DNA of 64,000 nucleotides, taken from positions 24,075,384 through 24,139,383 of the forward strand of contig OX388317.1 of assembly GCA_947579605.1 (NCBI GenBank). The letters are read 5' to 3'. This DNA is from Athripsodes cinereus. Its lineage: Eukaryota; Arthropoda; Insecta; Trichoptera; Leptoceridae. The position numbers were made by a program, and so were the translations under genes. A model generated the notes under the pieces. It did not search any database, had not been told where the DNA came from, and worked only from the letters and a program-made list of their open reading frames with translations. Shown piece by piece: positions 1 through 11,158 of this stretch; position 1 is the stretch's first letter, and each line of letters starts with the position of its first letter.

Positions 1-478
1 TACCAGTTCTGTTCAAACTGTTTATTGCTTAAGACTTATAAAATTAAAATGCACCGTAATTATTTTTACTGAAACATTGCTGTTTTGCACAATGATGGTG
101 ATATCTTAAATTCATCTGCATTGCTTCTGAGGATAGTGACCTAAAATATCTCTGTAAATAAAAAATACTAATGATGATATTTGTTGTTTTCATTCTGAAA
201 TAATGATGCGAAAATGTGTTCGTCATACGCTTCGGTAATTTGCGGGACCTTGATTGGTTTGTTTTCTGGAAAAATATGGCTGTTAATATTTGTTAAGTTA
301 AACTGTTTGTGTCCCTAAAGAAGAAATAAATAAATAAAAAAAATGAGAATTTTTCAATTTTAGAATTGTAAATTTGAAGCAAAATTTAGTAATTTTTTCG
401 ATAGATACCGATGATCAAGAATATTTTTTAAACTAGAAAATTTTGTACTTAACATATTTTTTTAAAATTATCTCGATA
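1..478. other. AT-rich non-coding DNA
   Basis: I see no supported gene here. The short minus-strand reading frame at 44-226 has no recognisable domain, no splice context and the composition of random AT-rich DNA. The stretch ends where the tail of the RTE-like retrotransposon begins. Confidence 0.6.
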
Positions 479-3240
479 TGCTACTATACTATACTATACT
501 ATACTATACTATACCCTCACGCCGTGTCCCAAGTGGGGTAGGCAGAGAGAACGGAACGCCAAACAGATCTATCTTTACACACTTCCTTCGCTTCCTCCAC
601 ATTCATACAGTTCCTCATACACGCACGTCGGTTCCTCTTACTCAACACGCGGCCGTCCTTGAGAATTTGATCCACGTGATCAAGCCACGTGGTTCTCGGA
701 CGCCCGCGTTTCCTCACACCCTTTCTTTCAGATAAGTATATCCTCTTTGTCATTCTTTCCTCTTTCATTCGTTCCACATGACCAAACCATCTCAATTTAT
801 TTACACGCATTCTGTCCACAACAGTCTTCTTGCATCCGCTCATTCTTCTAATATCCTCATTCTTCACTCTATCACGCAGCGTTTTACCAACCATTCTTCT
901 CAACGATCGCATCTCTACTGCATTTATTCCACTTTCGTCCTTCTTCAACCACGTCCATGTCTCGCTTGCATACGTAAGTGACGGTACCAGAATGGTATTG
1001 TGCACCAGCATTTTAGCCATGTTCGACACATTGTCATTGCTGACAATGGGTCGAAGTGCACCGTTTACTCTAGCACCGGCCACTTTCCTTCTTTCAATGT
1101 CCCTATCGCATCTTCCATCCCTCGTAAACATACTTCCCAAATATACATACTCACTTACTTGCTCCAAACATTCGTCACCAACTTTAATCTCGCAAATCGT
1201 TTTTTCATTCTCTCTTTCAAAAACAAGAACTTTCGTCTTCATAACGTTCATTTTCAAACCATTCAAATTGCAACTATCATACACACACGTAACAATCTCT
1301 TGTAAGTCCCTTTCACTCTCAGCCATTAACACCAAATCATCTGCGTACATCAATGCATTCACCCGGAACCCATTCAGCTCGACACCAACATCCATCTCTT
1401 TCACAGGTCGCATACAGTAGTCGAAGAATAGGTTGAACAGCCACGGAGACATGACACAACCTTGCTTCACTCCTTTGGTGAGGACAAACCACTCCGAGAG
1501 AGTGTTATTTACCCTCACGCAAGCGGAGCTTCCCACGTAAAGTGAAGATATTGCGCGGATCAACCGGCTGCTCACCCCATACTCCGACAACACGCGCCAC
1601 AACCTTTCCCGGTCCACTCGATCATATGCTTTCTCCAGATCCACGAACGCACAAAAAAGCCTCTGGTGTTTACCCAGAAACTTCTCTATAACCATTCGCA
1701 GGGAGAAGATCTGATCGGTGCACCCTCTGCCATTCAAAAAAGCTCCTTGCGCATCCCATATCTTACACTCAGTTATCTTTCGTACTCTCTCAATCAAAAT
1801 TCTACCATACAGTTTCCCTATTGAGCTCAGCAAGCTAATAGCCCGATAACTCCCGCATTCAAGCCTAGAGCCTTTCCCTTTGTACAAGGGGCAGATGATA
1901 GCCCTCTTCCAATCCTCTGGTGTAACACCTTCTCTCCAACAATCGTTGAAAAGCTCCAAACACCACGCGAGAGCCCCCGGTCCACCAGACTTGATGAGCT
2001 CAACGGCAACACAATCATACCCTACAGCTTTACCGCACTTCGCTTTTTTTAATGCATTCAAAATCTCATTCATGTCTATCATATCGTTTTCATTCAAACT
2101 GCTTTCACTGTCGTCATACTCATTTGCATTTGTACCATCACATTCAAACAGATCTTCGAAATATTCCTTCCATCTCTGTAGCACACATTCATCATTCACT
2201 AACACACATCCATCCTTGTCTTTTATCCCTTTCATACTGTTCACACTTGAACCCGTCCTCTTTCGTTTCACTTCCTTCCAAAAAATCTTCATATTTTCAC
2301 TCGCATACGTAGACAATTTCTTACATTCTTCATCTTCAAGCATTTTTTTCTTCATTTTCACAACTTCACGCACTTCCTTCTTGCAAGTCTTGTAAACTTC
2401 TTTCTTTCGCTCTTTTTCACATGTGTCACACTGTTTCACACTCAGCAAGTCTTTCCAAGCATTCTTCTTCTTATCTACAGCTTCTTTCACATCATTATCC
2501 CACCATGCATCGCCTTTCTTACGTCCAACTTTAGCTTCACCACATGTTTCTTTTGCACTTCCTACAAGCACACTTTTTAAGACATCCCACCTTTCATTCA
2601 TCGTTAGATCATTCTTTTCGTTCGCACTCAGCTTCTCATTCACAGTTTTTACATATTCATTCTTTACACTCTCATCTTTCAGTTTTTCGACTCTCAATCT
2701 CATAGCTGGCGTGGACTTTTGTGTTCTCGAACGCCAACCGGAGAATAGATTTATTCTTGAGACGACAAGAAAATGATCCGTCTCCAGCTCAGCGCCTCGA
2801 TACACTCTAGTATCCGTGGTCGCCTTCCTGAGACGAGAGTCCACACACACGAGGTCAATCATCGATCTTTCATTCCCTCTCTCCCAGGTATACATGTGGA
2901 TCTCCTTGTGGGCGAAAAAGGTATTCGCCACAAAGAGATCCATCTCCAAGCACACATCAATTATTCTTTTGCCATTATCGTTCACTCTACTGTCTCCATT
3001 CATTCCCAAAACACTTTCAAGTTCATTCCTCCTAACACCCACCCATCCATTCAAATCACCTGCCAAAATCAATCTTTCATTTTCATTTTTATCTTCTGCA
3101 ATCTTTCTCACGCCATTCCAGAACTCTTCCTTTTCCGTCTCTATGGCATCGTTCCCAGGACCATACCCAACTATGAGTAAGATCCTAGTCATCCCCACTT
3201 TGAAACGGATCCAGATTAGCCTGGAGCTTACACATTCATA
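479..3240 (-). mobile_element. RTE-like non-LTR retrotransposon, 5'-truncated, long intact ORF
   Basis: This is a minus-strand non-LTR retrotransposon. Its 3' end is a run of about six TATAC units at 484-514 (TATAG in element sense), directly after the ORF stop at 517-519, so there is almost no 3' UTR. The 5' end is by similarity near 3230-3240, where the reading frame stops resembling an APE-type endonuclease and runs into local AT-rich DNA. The first roughly 30-60 residues of the endonuclease are therefore missing, as is usual when reverse transcription stops early. The remaining frame has no stop or frameshift over about 2.7 kb, which suggests a young insertion. Clade assignment to RTE rests on the APE-RT layout, short 3' end and microsatellite tail, not on a tree. 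Confidence 0.92.
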
Positions 3241-3309
3241 TGTTAATGAATAAAAAAGATACAATATTTTTTCTAAAGATCTATTTTCATTAAAAATCAC
3301 CCACGGCAC
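517..3309 (-). CDS. APE endonuclease / reverse transcriptase polyprotein of the RTE-like element (N-terminus missing)
   Basis: The frame is 930 codons long, but the first about 25 residues come from flanking DNA; homology begins around residue 27. Residues about 31-185 are the apurinic-type endonuclease half: GDLNG at 84-88, SMID at 149-152 and a catalytic-type TDH at 177-179 are visible, while the earliest catalytic Asn/Glu motifs are lost. Residues about 430-700 are the reverse transcriptase, with a canonical YADD at 655-658 preceded by a 'KGVKQGC' block. The C-terminal 230 residues carry the basic 'LRWFGHVERM' and 'KRGRPRTTW' motifs usual in this type of insect element. In life such a protein nicks target DNA and primes reverse transcription of its own RNA. 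This copy cannot be autonomous because of the 5' loss, although the RT domain is unbroken. The antisense ORFs across it are shadows. Confidence 0.93.
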   Translation of the reverse strand: MPWVIFNENRSLEKILYLFYSLTYECVSSRLIWIRFKVGMTRILLIVGYGPGNDAIETEKEEFWNGVRKIAEDKNENERLILAGDLNGWVGVRRNELESVLGMNGDSRVNDNGKRIIDVCLEMDLFVANTFFAHKEIHMYTWERGNERSMIDLVCVDSRLRKATTDTRVYRGAELETDHFLVVSRINLFSGWRSRTQKSTPAMRLRVEKLKDESVKNEYVKTVNEKLSANEKNDLTMNERWDVLKSVLVGSAKETCGEAKVGRKKGDAWWDNDVKEAVDKKKNAWKDLLSVKQCDTCEKERKKEVYKTCKKEVREVVKMKKKMLEDEECKKLSTYASENMKIFWKEVKRKRTGSSVNSMKGIKDKDGCVLVNDECVLQRWKEYFEDLFECDGTNANEYDDSESSLNENDMIDMNEILNALKKAKCGKAVGYDCVAVELIKSGGPGALAWCLELFNDCWREGVTPEDWKRAIICPLYKGKGSRLECGSYRAISLLSSIGKLYGRILIERVRKITECKIWDAQGAFLNGRGCTDQIFSLRMVIEKFLGKHQRLFCAFVDLEKAYDRVDRERLWRVLSEYGVSSRLIRAISSLYVGSSACVRVNNTLSEWFVLTKGVKQGCVMSPWLFNLFFDYCMRPVKEMDVGVELNGFRVNALMYADDLVLMAESERDLQEIVTCVYDSCNLNGLKMNVMKTKVLVFERENEKTICEIKVGDECLEQVSEYVYLGSMFTRDGRCDRDIERRKVAGARVNGALRPIVSNDNVSNMAKMLVHNTILVPSLTYASETWTWLKKDESGINAVEMRSLRRMVGKTLRDRVKNEDIRRMSGCKKTVVDRMRVNKLRWFGHVERMKEERMTKRIYLSERKGVRKRGRPRTTWLDHVDQILKDGRVLSKRNRRACMRNCMNVEEAKEVCKDRSVWRSVLSAYPTWDTA

Positions 3310-6304
3310 GTTACAAAAATAGCCTCCAAAAAAAAATTTCGAGAGAAAAAATAATAATACTTGTTTGAAAGTCTCAAAATATCAGGCAATTAACAGGCAA
3401 AGTATAAAAAAAATCAAAAACATCGAGCAACGATTTTTCCATTGTTTGTTTTTTTTGTTTGGATCGTTGTATGTACTTATTCATTATCAATCATAGACTT
3501 ATTTTTTATTACGCGGCGGCAGAATTGCCATCCACACTTCTCAGCATTATACAACCAGATAAGTCTCCATATGATCAGTCATAGTCACATATTCAAATAT
3601 CTTTATTATTATTATTATAATAAAAGACCACCTATTAAATTGGTCTAAGTTAATTTATATCTATATTATTATCAACAATGTATGTTATTTGTCGAATTCC
3701 ATCTTTACGATAAACTTTATTAGCACAACAATTGATTATTCATATATTGTCTAGATGGTGCTGGTAAAATATGGAAACAAATGCAAAGTTAATTATATTT
3801 ATTATATGATTATTATAATAATATATGATCTATAATAGAACAATTATATAATACATAATTATGTCTATAGTTTTATTACGTGTAGATACATAGGGTACGT
3901 ACAAAGATAAATTCTAATAATTCAGAAAAATAATATTTATACCTCCTAATATATGAGCTCGCCAAAAATCGGGAACCGATACAACATCTGCAAGTAAGTG
4001 TATTAATTGAAATTAATATATCGGCTTAAAAATATACAAAAATACTTTGAGAATCGCGGACTCCTATTTGACAAATATAGAACGCCGAAACAGTAAATAA
4101 ACGTTTCCAAACGTTTCGAACCATTTAGACGCGGATTCGAAACATGTTCGAAACGTCGTTACAACTCCATTTTGGAATCATACATATTGATGAAAATAGA
4201 TTGTATGACGATATATCATACATATGTTTATTTAAATATCGTATAAAACTCTCTTAAATGACACATATTTTGATAAAACTTAGTTGATGAAGTCATAACT
4301 GAAAATAATGAGAAAAACTTGTATAATTAGAAGCTGCTAGGAACATTCTTTGTACAATTACAATTATTTATTAATATAAATTTTATCGTTAAAATTCTAA
4401 AATTATAAAGGCGCACTAAATAATTGGACCTATCTAACTATTTTACTCGATAAAGCAAGCCTTGCAGGGAAATTTTAGGTTAACATACCGCAGATATAGT
4501 ATTTATACTTCGTGTATGTTCAAGTGAATCGACAAATTATTAAAATGGCGTTTGTTGTTTTCCCGCATCCATGATTAAAATCATGATGTCAAACATTTTG
4601 AGGTTAGATTATTCCTCACGCGCCATGACATTTGAAAGTAGACACATCTAGAAACGTCGTTTCGAATTTGATTTGAAACGTCGTTTCGACATTTCTTCCC
4701 CATTTTTAGTCGACGTTTCATAACTGCTTTGTAACGGGGACTTAAAATGTTGCTTGTTTTTTAAACAAATGTTATCGCCGTTTCAAATCGGCGCCCAGAG
4801 AGCGACAAAAATGGTTTCTTGGGTATACTATTTAGGTACTTATTAATATCATTCTTCTTACAAAATAGTACAACGAACCTATTTATTATTATTAGACACT
4901 GTTTTCCACAATTTATTCAGCTTCGTATGTACCATTATTCAATAAATCATTATCAATCAATATTTTATGAATATTGTTTTCTATGTTGGCAATATTTAAC
5001 TCCTCCTACATTTTCTTCATGAATCAATTTTCCTCGATGACAGCTGTCAAAATAAAGAAAATTGTTCATAAATGTCAAGATTCTGTGAAAAGCGTACAAA
5101 AATAGAAATGAGAAAATGGAAATGTGGGGGAGATGTGTTGGGATGCATGAGTTGGAGCGTATCATGTGGAAACACGCGATAATAATGTGTTTAAGTCAAA
5201 TGTAAAAGTACGAGTTTTCCTATTTTAATCGTGCATTTTATTCAAAGGAAGTAAGTGAAAATTTCTTGCCATTGATGTATTCTATCGTATTCTACGCTAT
5301 AAAAACATTTTTGAAAAAAATTACCGCTGTTTTATGAAAAATCGCTTTTAATACAGTGTTTACTACTTAAATAGAGTTTTATTATTGTGATGCTGATCAT
5401 AAAACAGTTGCAATAAAGAGGTCATCGACACTGATAATATTTTTCGTGTCAATATTTTGTGACGCATCTAACTTTTACGTCAAAATTTATAGACGAAATG
5501 CAAACGATTTAACTTATAATTATTTACAAAAGATGGATTTGAATGTCCTAAATAATATTTCGATGACATTTTAGTATTTTCAGTTTATAAATGTTATTGC
5601 GTACAATTCATGCATGCCTATAACATAATAACTTCATTGTGCATGAAGTGTGAATTTCTAGATTGAAAATATTTTGATAAGAAATACATTACCTATGTTC
5701 TACTTAATATTTCATCAGTTTTTATATCAATGCAAACTTGATCTTAGGCAATATTTAAAAAAAAAGAATTCAAAGCCTTTTGCATTCACTTGTTGATAGC
5801 AATTTATGGTGTGAAATTTTTTTTTCACACAAAGGTACCAGAATAGCATCCCAATAATTATTCCTATTTTAGTGCTGGGAACTGCTAATATAGTTTTTTT
5901 TTTTATATTTTCAATTGTTATTATATAGTTTTTATCTGATTTGTGTGCAACCTAACAGCTTATGACCAATGAGTTGCACTGGCAGAAGAAAAAAATAAGA
6001 AAAAATGGTTGTTAATTCAAGGATCATTTAATTAGTTTCTATAATAGCAACAAATTGTCTATATATCCTTTGCCTGTAGCTTCCTTTCATACTTGATGCA
6101 CAATTCACTAGTTGTGTGATGCAAGATTATTATGTACTACTATTGTAATGCTGGGAGCTCACTTCAACTGTAATTACTTACATATATTATCTATAATTTG
6201 GAAATGGTTTAGCTTTTTTTTCAAACAAATTATGTTCATTAAGTTTTGATTTTCTAACTGTGCATCCTGTATACACCCTTAATTGTGAACTAGACAGATC
6301 TTAT
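3241..6304. other. Non-coding DNA upstream of the F-box gene, with a GAAACG-palindrome cluster
   Basis: No coding region is supported. Between about 4083 and 4790 the sequence carries many GAAACG/CGTTTC words; two identical 15-mers GAAACGTCGTTTCGA lie at 4651-4665 and 4675-4689. A plausible splice donor, GGAA|GTAAGTG, lies at 5250/5251. It could end an untranslated first exon of the F-box gene, whose coding exon opens directly after an acceptor at 6601-6603. That link is a guess; no other exon evidence is seen. Confidence 0.4.
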
Positions 6305-6400
6305 AATTTATGGAAATAAACACAAGTTGATTTAGTTTTCATATATATAAAAAAAAAAGTATAGTAAAACTTAAACGACTTGTGTTTATTTCCATAAATT
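6305..6400. repeat. Short inverted repeat (hairpin)
   Basis: The 22-nt arms 6305-6326 and 6379-6400 are perfect reverse complements and extend inward imperfectly. The loop holds an A-rich stretch. It looks like a small foldback or MITE remnant lying just 5' of the F-box coding exon, probably inside its intron. Confidence 0.8.
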
Positions 6401-6615
6401 AATATGAAGTTTTACAAAATAAACAACAAATCAATCAAAAGATCTTGTGTGTTTGTAATAATTTGTGTATTGTATTGTCAGTTTTCTGTGAGTGTCTCTA
6501 CATATTATAAATAAATGAATATAAAATAGAAAACATATCACAATGTTGAGATTGCCAACAAAGTATAATAAATGTAACAAATGTAATTTTCTTTTCTTTT
6601 CAGAATTGCCTCAAG

Positions 6616-7611
6616 ATGCATATTAATGATTTGCCAGACGAAGTCCTGATGAAGATCTTCTCTTATCTTCCCCTTCAGCAGTACCTGGAGACAAGGGAAG
6701 TGTGTCCACAATGGAAGGCCATCAGCGAATGCTTCTACTCCTGGAAATTCCATCCAGTTATTTATGATGGTGATGTTCATTCTTTTGAGAACATCTACTA
6801 TATTGTTGAGACTAATAAAAAGTATATTTCGTATATGATTTTTAAACGCTGCCGGTACAGCTATATGCAAAAAATTTTGGAATCTATTGACAATCTTATT
6901 TGTTTGGAGATTATTATGTGTCTCGTTGACGAGAAACTGTTGGAGATTATTTCGAGATACACAAATCTGAAAAAGTTATCTTTTCAAAATTCTTATACAC
7001 TGTGTTCCGATGGGCTGATGGCATCGGCAATTCAATTCCAAAATCTTGTCAAGTTAGAGCGATTGTTTTTGTCAAATTTTGCTTTGAACAAAGATAATTT
7101 CAAGGGTTTATATAATTGCAAGAATATGTCTTATTTGATGGTGGAAAAGATTCGTAATCTCCCACAGCAGTTAGTCATCACATTCATTGAGCAAAATAAG
7201 AACAGTCTTAGAGGTTTAGCCGTGTACGGAGATGATTTCACAGATCTTGCAGTCGAGAAGATTTCACTGTGCAGCAAGTTGACTCACCTGCGTATTATAC
7301 GTTGCGATAACTTGACAGATAAAAGTTTAGAATACATGAAGGCACTAAACTTGCAAAAGCTATTAATATGGAACAGTGAAAGATTTTCTTCCAAAGCTTT
7401 GATTTCTTTGTTCAATGATCGCAGCACAAAAAACTTGTCGTATTTGAGTTTTTCTAGAATATCCAATATGTCCCTGGATGTCATTAAGACTATTGTCAAA
7501 AACTGTCCTGATCTTCGTTTTATTGCATTCTACAGATGCAGACGTTTGATAGATAAAGAAAATGATATAATGTCCATCGTGCGTGATACAACTCAAGTAT
7601 TTTTTGAGTGA
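6616..7611 (+). CDS. F-box protein with leucine-rich-repeat-like C-terminus
   Basis: This 331-residue frame starts four codons after a good splice acceptor (pyrimidine-rich tract then CAG at 6601-6603), so the mRNA has at least one upstream exon. Because that exon could join in frame through four codons before the ATG, a longer N-terminus cannot be excluded. Residues 5-40 are a clear F-box: LPDEVLMKIFSYLP at 6-19, followed by VCPQW at 29-33. The remainder has irregular leucine/asparagine-rich repeats such as 'CSKLTHLRIIRCDNLTDKSL', typical of the FBXL group. F-box proteins bind Skp1 and bring substrates to an SCF ubiquitin ligase; the repeat region would be the substrate side. The substrate and the exact orthologue are unknown to me. 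Codon use and the absence of any frame break support a working gene. The antisense ORFs are shadows. Confidence 0.9.
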   Translation: MHINDLPDEVLMKIFSYLPLQQYLETREVCPQWKAISECFYSWKFHPVIYDGDVHSFENIYYIVETNKKYISYMIFKRCRYSYMQKILESIDNLICLEIIMCLVDEKLLEIISRYTNLKKLSFQNSYTLCSDGLMASAIQFQNLVKLERLFLSNFALNKDNFKGLYNCKNMSYLMVEKIRNLPQQLVITFIEQNKNSLRGLAVYGDDFTDLAVEKISLCSKLTHLRIIRCDNLTDKSLEYMKALNLQKLLIWNSERFSSKALISLFNDRSTKNLSYLSFSRISNMSLDVIKTIVKNCPDLRFIAFYRCRRLIDKENDIMSIVRDTTQVFFE

Positions 7612-9343
7612 CGATTGTTATCCTCCGTTATTCGTACTTCGGCGAAAATTCGCAGCTTGAAAATCAACAGTTGATTTGTTTGGGATTGCATTCTTATTTT
7701 CAGCATATATGTTATGATGCTTCATTCGTAGAGAAATATTACTAGCAAAATATAACCCAAAAATAATTAGTACAGTACATGGATGTTAATTACTAGCAAC
7801 TAAATTAAAAAGCCAAAAAAAAACTCAAGATAAGTATATGTGTGTCTAAATATCTCTGTTTCTATAGTACAATATAAGTAAGTCAAAGAATATAAGTTTT
7901 ATTTTATAGTTTAATTATTGACATTCCTTAAATGTAAAATGATTAAATTTTCACTGTGGCAACACAAAATTTCTATATTTCAGCTGTAACGTATATTATT
8001 TGCATTTACTCAATTTTCATTTAATTTTAGGAACAGAGAAATGTTTGATTGGCTTGAATTTAGACTCAATTTTATATAAAAGATAATAACAAAATGATCT
8101 GTGACAAATGAAAATTGTGATTCCAAATTTTTTATCGCTGGCGAAGTTTAACGGAGTAGGAAGATGGAAGATGATTATGATAGTATGTAAGTATGATTCA
8201 GTGTCTCACTGCCGACAGCAGAAAGTCTTCATTTCCAACACAAATGTTGACAACAATACATTAAATTAAGAATTTGTATGAGACCATTTGAGATTACTGC
8301 GACAGATCATTAATGCACTGCATTTGTTACCATAAAGATTGTACCTGAGGTGCTTTGGTACATAAATGACATTTAAATATTTTCCAGGATAATAATATTA
8401 TCACCAATTCATAGTGCGATTAATTGCAGTCTGTAGTCGTGACGTAATCAAACACTGTCTTGCAGTTACCGCCTGTCGTATGCCGTGAGACACAGAATTA
8501 CAACATTAGAGATAGTGTTGTTGTCATTGTACCTTAATATTTTATAAAACAACTATAAATGCATTTAAATGCATTATACCAGAGCTAGGTACTTATGATA
8601 TAAAAAATTGACTTTGTTAATTATTATATAAACTAATGAATCCAATAATGAAAAAATTACTTCATTATTCTTTGGTGTTTTGAAAATCTGATGAAAGTTA
8701 TGGTTAATTCAAAGAGTTACAGTTAATAAAAATGACGTTTGTGTATGAAAAATTGCATGAATGTGGAGGAAGCGAAAGCAGTGCGTAAGGATCAGTCGAA
8801 TTGGCATTTCATCCTCTACGCCTACTCCACAATGGATTCGGCTTGAGGTGATAGGATAAAAAGATTGAGACAACATTAATGTGAAAATGAAAGAAAAACA
8901 AAAAGTTTATAGTATTTAGCAATTTTTATCTCAGCACCCTAAGCGGTTGCTTAATTTTATGTATGAATGGACTGACCTTGGTAATTAGAAAAGGTTTGTA
9001 AAAAGTGGTAGTCGAATATAACGTTGTTTCCTATTTAAAATGATGCTTGTGGTGATATTTTTATTCAGACATTCTCTAAAATAACTGTTCTGGCATTAAA
9101 ATTATTGTTTGAATGTTTTATTGCTGTGTGATATTATTCTTAAAATATTAATTTTTAATATTTGATACTAAGAATTTGTTTAAACAATGGTTTTAATGTC
9201 ATAATAAGCAGTTAATTTTAGAAATGTCAAAAAGTTTCATTATTCACATGCGTCCTTTTAAATATGTAATGACGAAATGTTATGTGTTAAAGATTGTGAA
9301 TATATAAAGTTTTATTTATCGACCAACGGTTCTTGGTGGAAAT
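7612..9343. other. F-box gene 3' flank, non-coding
   Basis: This is AT-rich sequence after the F-box stop codon, presumably 3' UTR and spacer. No AATAAA is seen close by; an ATTAAA occurs about 190 bp after the stop. Apart from the degraded RTE piece listed separately, I see no gene. Confidence 0.5.
8749..8850 (+). mobile_element. Degraded 3' end of the RTE-like element
   Basis: The plus strand reads a decayed copy of the last about 30 codons of the RTE ORF: the codons for 'MNVEEAKAV', then 'SNW', then 'AYST', and a stop matching the family stop. The usual microsatellite tail is absent or decayed to GATAGGATAAAA. It is much older than the copy at 479-3240. Confidence 0.75.
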
Positions 9344-9501
9344 TCATATTAATAATTTTTAAAATGAAACACGATATAGTTATTCCACTATTGACATTAT
9401 ATATGAGAACGAAAGCTCTTGAAAATTGGCTCGCAAAAATAAATAAAGTCAATAGTGGAATAACTATGTATCGTGTTTCATTTTAAAAATTATTATTGTG
9501 A
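9344..9501. repeat. Near-perfect palindrome, about 52-nt arms
   Basis: Arms 9344-9395 and 9448-9501 are reverse complements with only a few differences (for example CGATATAG against CGATACATAG). The loop is about 52 nt. It has the form of a foldback MITE. The small ORF across it is a by-product. Confidence 0.85.
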
Positions 9502-9770
9502 ATATTAAAAAAAAATCACATAGATGTATTTGGTAATCTAATGATCTTAATTTCTGTTTTATAATTATAATATCATTAATGAAATAAATCAGATGGATGG
9601 TTTCTGTAATTTTTTATCACAGAATATTGTAAGTTCTTTTTTTATTATAAAGTTATGTTTTTGTAGTGGTTTTTTAATTTTTGCTGCCCAGCAATTAGGT
9701 TTTACAACTGTCAAGTTGGCAGTGATATATTTTATTTAAATATAATGAAAATGAAATATAAGGGTATGTC

Positions 9771-9875
9771 AGAAGATATCGCAATCTAGCGATAAACTTG
9801 CCCACTGTGAATTTAATTATTGTATATCTGATCATTTTTAATGATTGATGTACAGTTAAGAATAAAATAGATAAA
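9771..9875 (+). mobile_element. 3' end of a CR1/Jockey-like LINE
   Basis: The words 'agaagatatcgcaatctagc' and 'gataaacttgcccac', followed by an AATAAAA-type end, match the 3' UTR ends seen at 28106-28250 and, on the other strand, at 37459-37600. That recurrence inside the window identifies a dispersed family with short 3' fragments; clade assignment is tentative. Confidence 0.6.
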
Positions 9876-11158
9876 TATATTAATTTAGGCTCATCACAAA
9901 TCTTATTCCATCTTTTTTGTGTGATGGAAGATATTTTAAATATAATATATTTTGCAATGTAACATTCTAGTACTTTCTCACCCTGTTAAGAAGGTTTAGA
10001 GTAAAAACATGTTTGGAGTAATAACAAGTCTTTTTCAAAAGACAATCTAACTGTCATACATATTGCATTTTAACTGCAAAGAAATAATTATTTATAAAAG
10101 AGAATTTTATTTAGTTTACTTGTAACTAAGTTCTGATAGTGATCCTGTAACTTTTTTTTAAGAAATAAGACAAATGTGAGATTGAAATAAATCCAAATTA
10201 TCACGCCCAAAATGTAATGTCGGATTGGAAAAATTTAAATTTTACAGAAGAGCCAAATAAAGGGGAATTAAATGCATAATTTTATTATTCGTAGTAACAG
10301 AATTACAAAACCTTTCTCTTTTTTACATTAGAATATGTAGAATGAAATGATGTCATTATGAAACAAGTTAATGTAACAAATATGCAATAACAAATAACAA
10401 AAAATATGACTAAATATGTAAATAAAATGTTTTTGTAAAATCTGTAGATACAGTGTTACATTTTGTGCGTTGTGAAATATATTTACATGACTTCAAAGGC
10501 ACCATATTGTGTGTCTATCGTTGTAGTATAATCTGGTCTATTTACCAAATATTTGATCTAGTAGCACTCCATATTATTATTTTTTTTGGCAAATTATATT
10601 TTTTAACATACCTATTACAATAAATATAGACAAAATTCATTCAGTTAAAATACAAGTTGTATTAATTGTCTATATTCAGGATTTTTTTTTGTTTATTTTG
10701 ATTAACATCACACATGGTGCATATCATCTCGTTCTATTATTTTTCAAGTGACAGCCGACATATTAGTCATGGCGCTAGTAGTTCGATATCGGCATATGAG
10801 CCGTGGCGCTAGTAGTATGATGTAGGTTGTCACCCAACATATAAGTGCTAAGGATTAATTATGTTGATATTGCATTAATTTGTTTATTGTTGTTCTTTAA
10901 GTATCATAATTTATTGTACTTATTTATTTATTTATGTAAATATTTTGATTAATATTTAACTATTGTTGTACTGATATTTAAGTATCTACCTATTTACAAC
11001 TGATTTACCGATTAATACATTGCCATGTATAAAATGTGTTGTGTCAAAAATAAATTGCTTTATTTATTATTTTTATTAATCTGGCAACATTTGATTTTAA
11101 GATTACTAAAATTGGCTAAAGGCAAACAGTTAATCAGTACTGTCATAGTATTAATTTA
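9876..11158. other. Non-coding DNA with a small diverged repeat
   Basis: No gene is seen. At 10746-10845 two directly repeated words, 'gtggcgctagtagtatgat' and its near copy, lie between short inverted ends (GTGACAGCC and GGTTGTCAC), which may be an old MITE. Confidence 0.4.

Noticed and set aside
830..1420. Plus-strand ORFs of about 100-200 codons across 478-3253
   Set aside because: They are antisense shadows of the RTE polyprotein frame; serine/phenylalanine-rich composition follows from the reverse strand.
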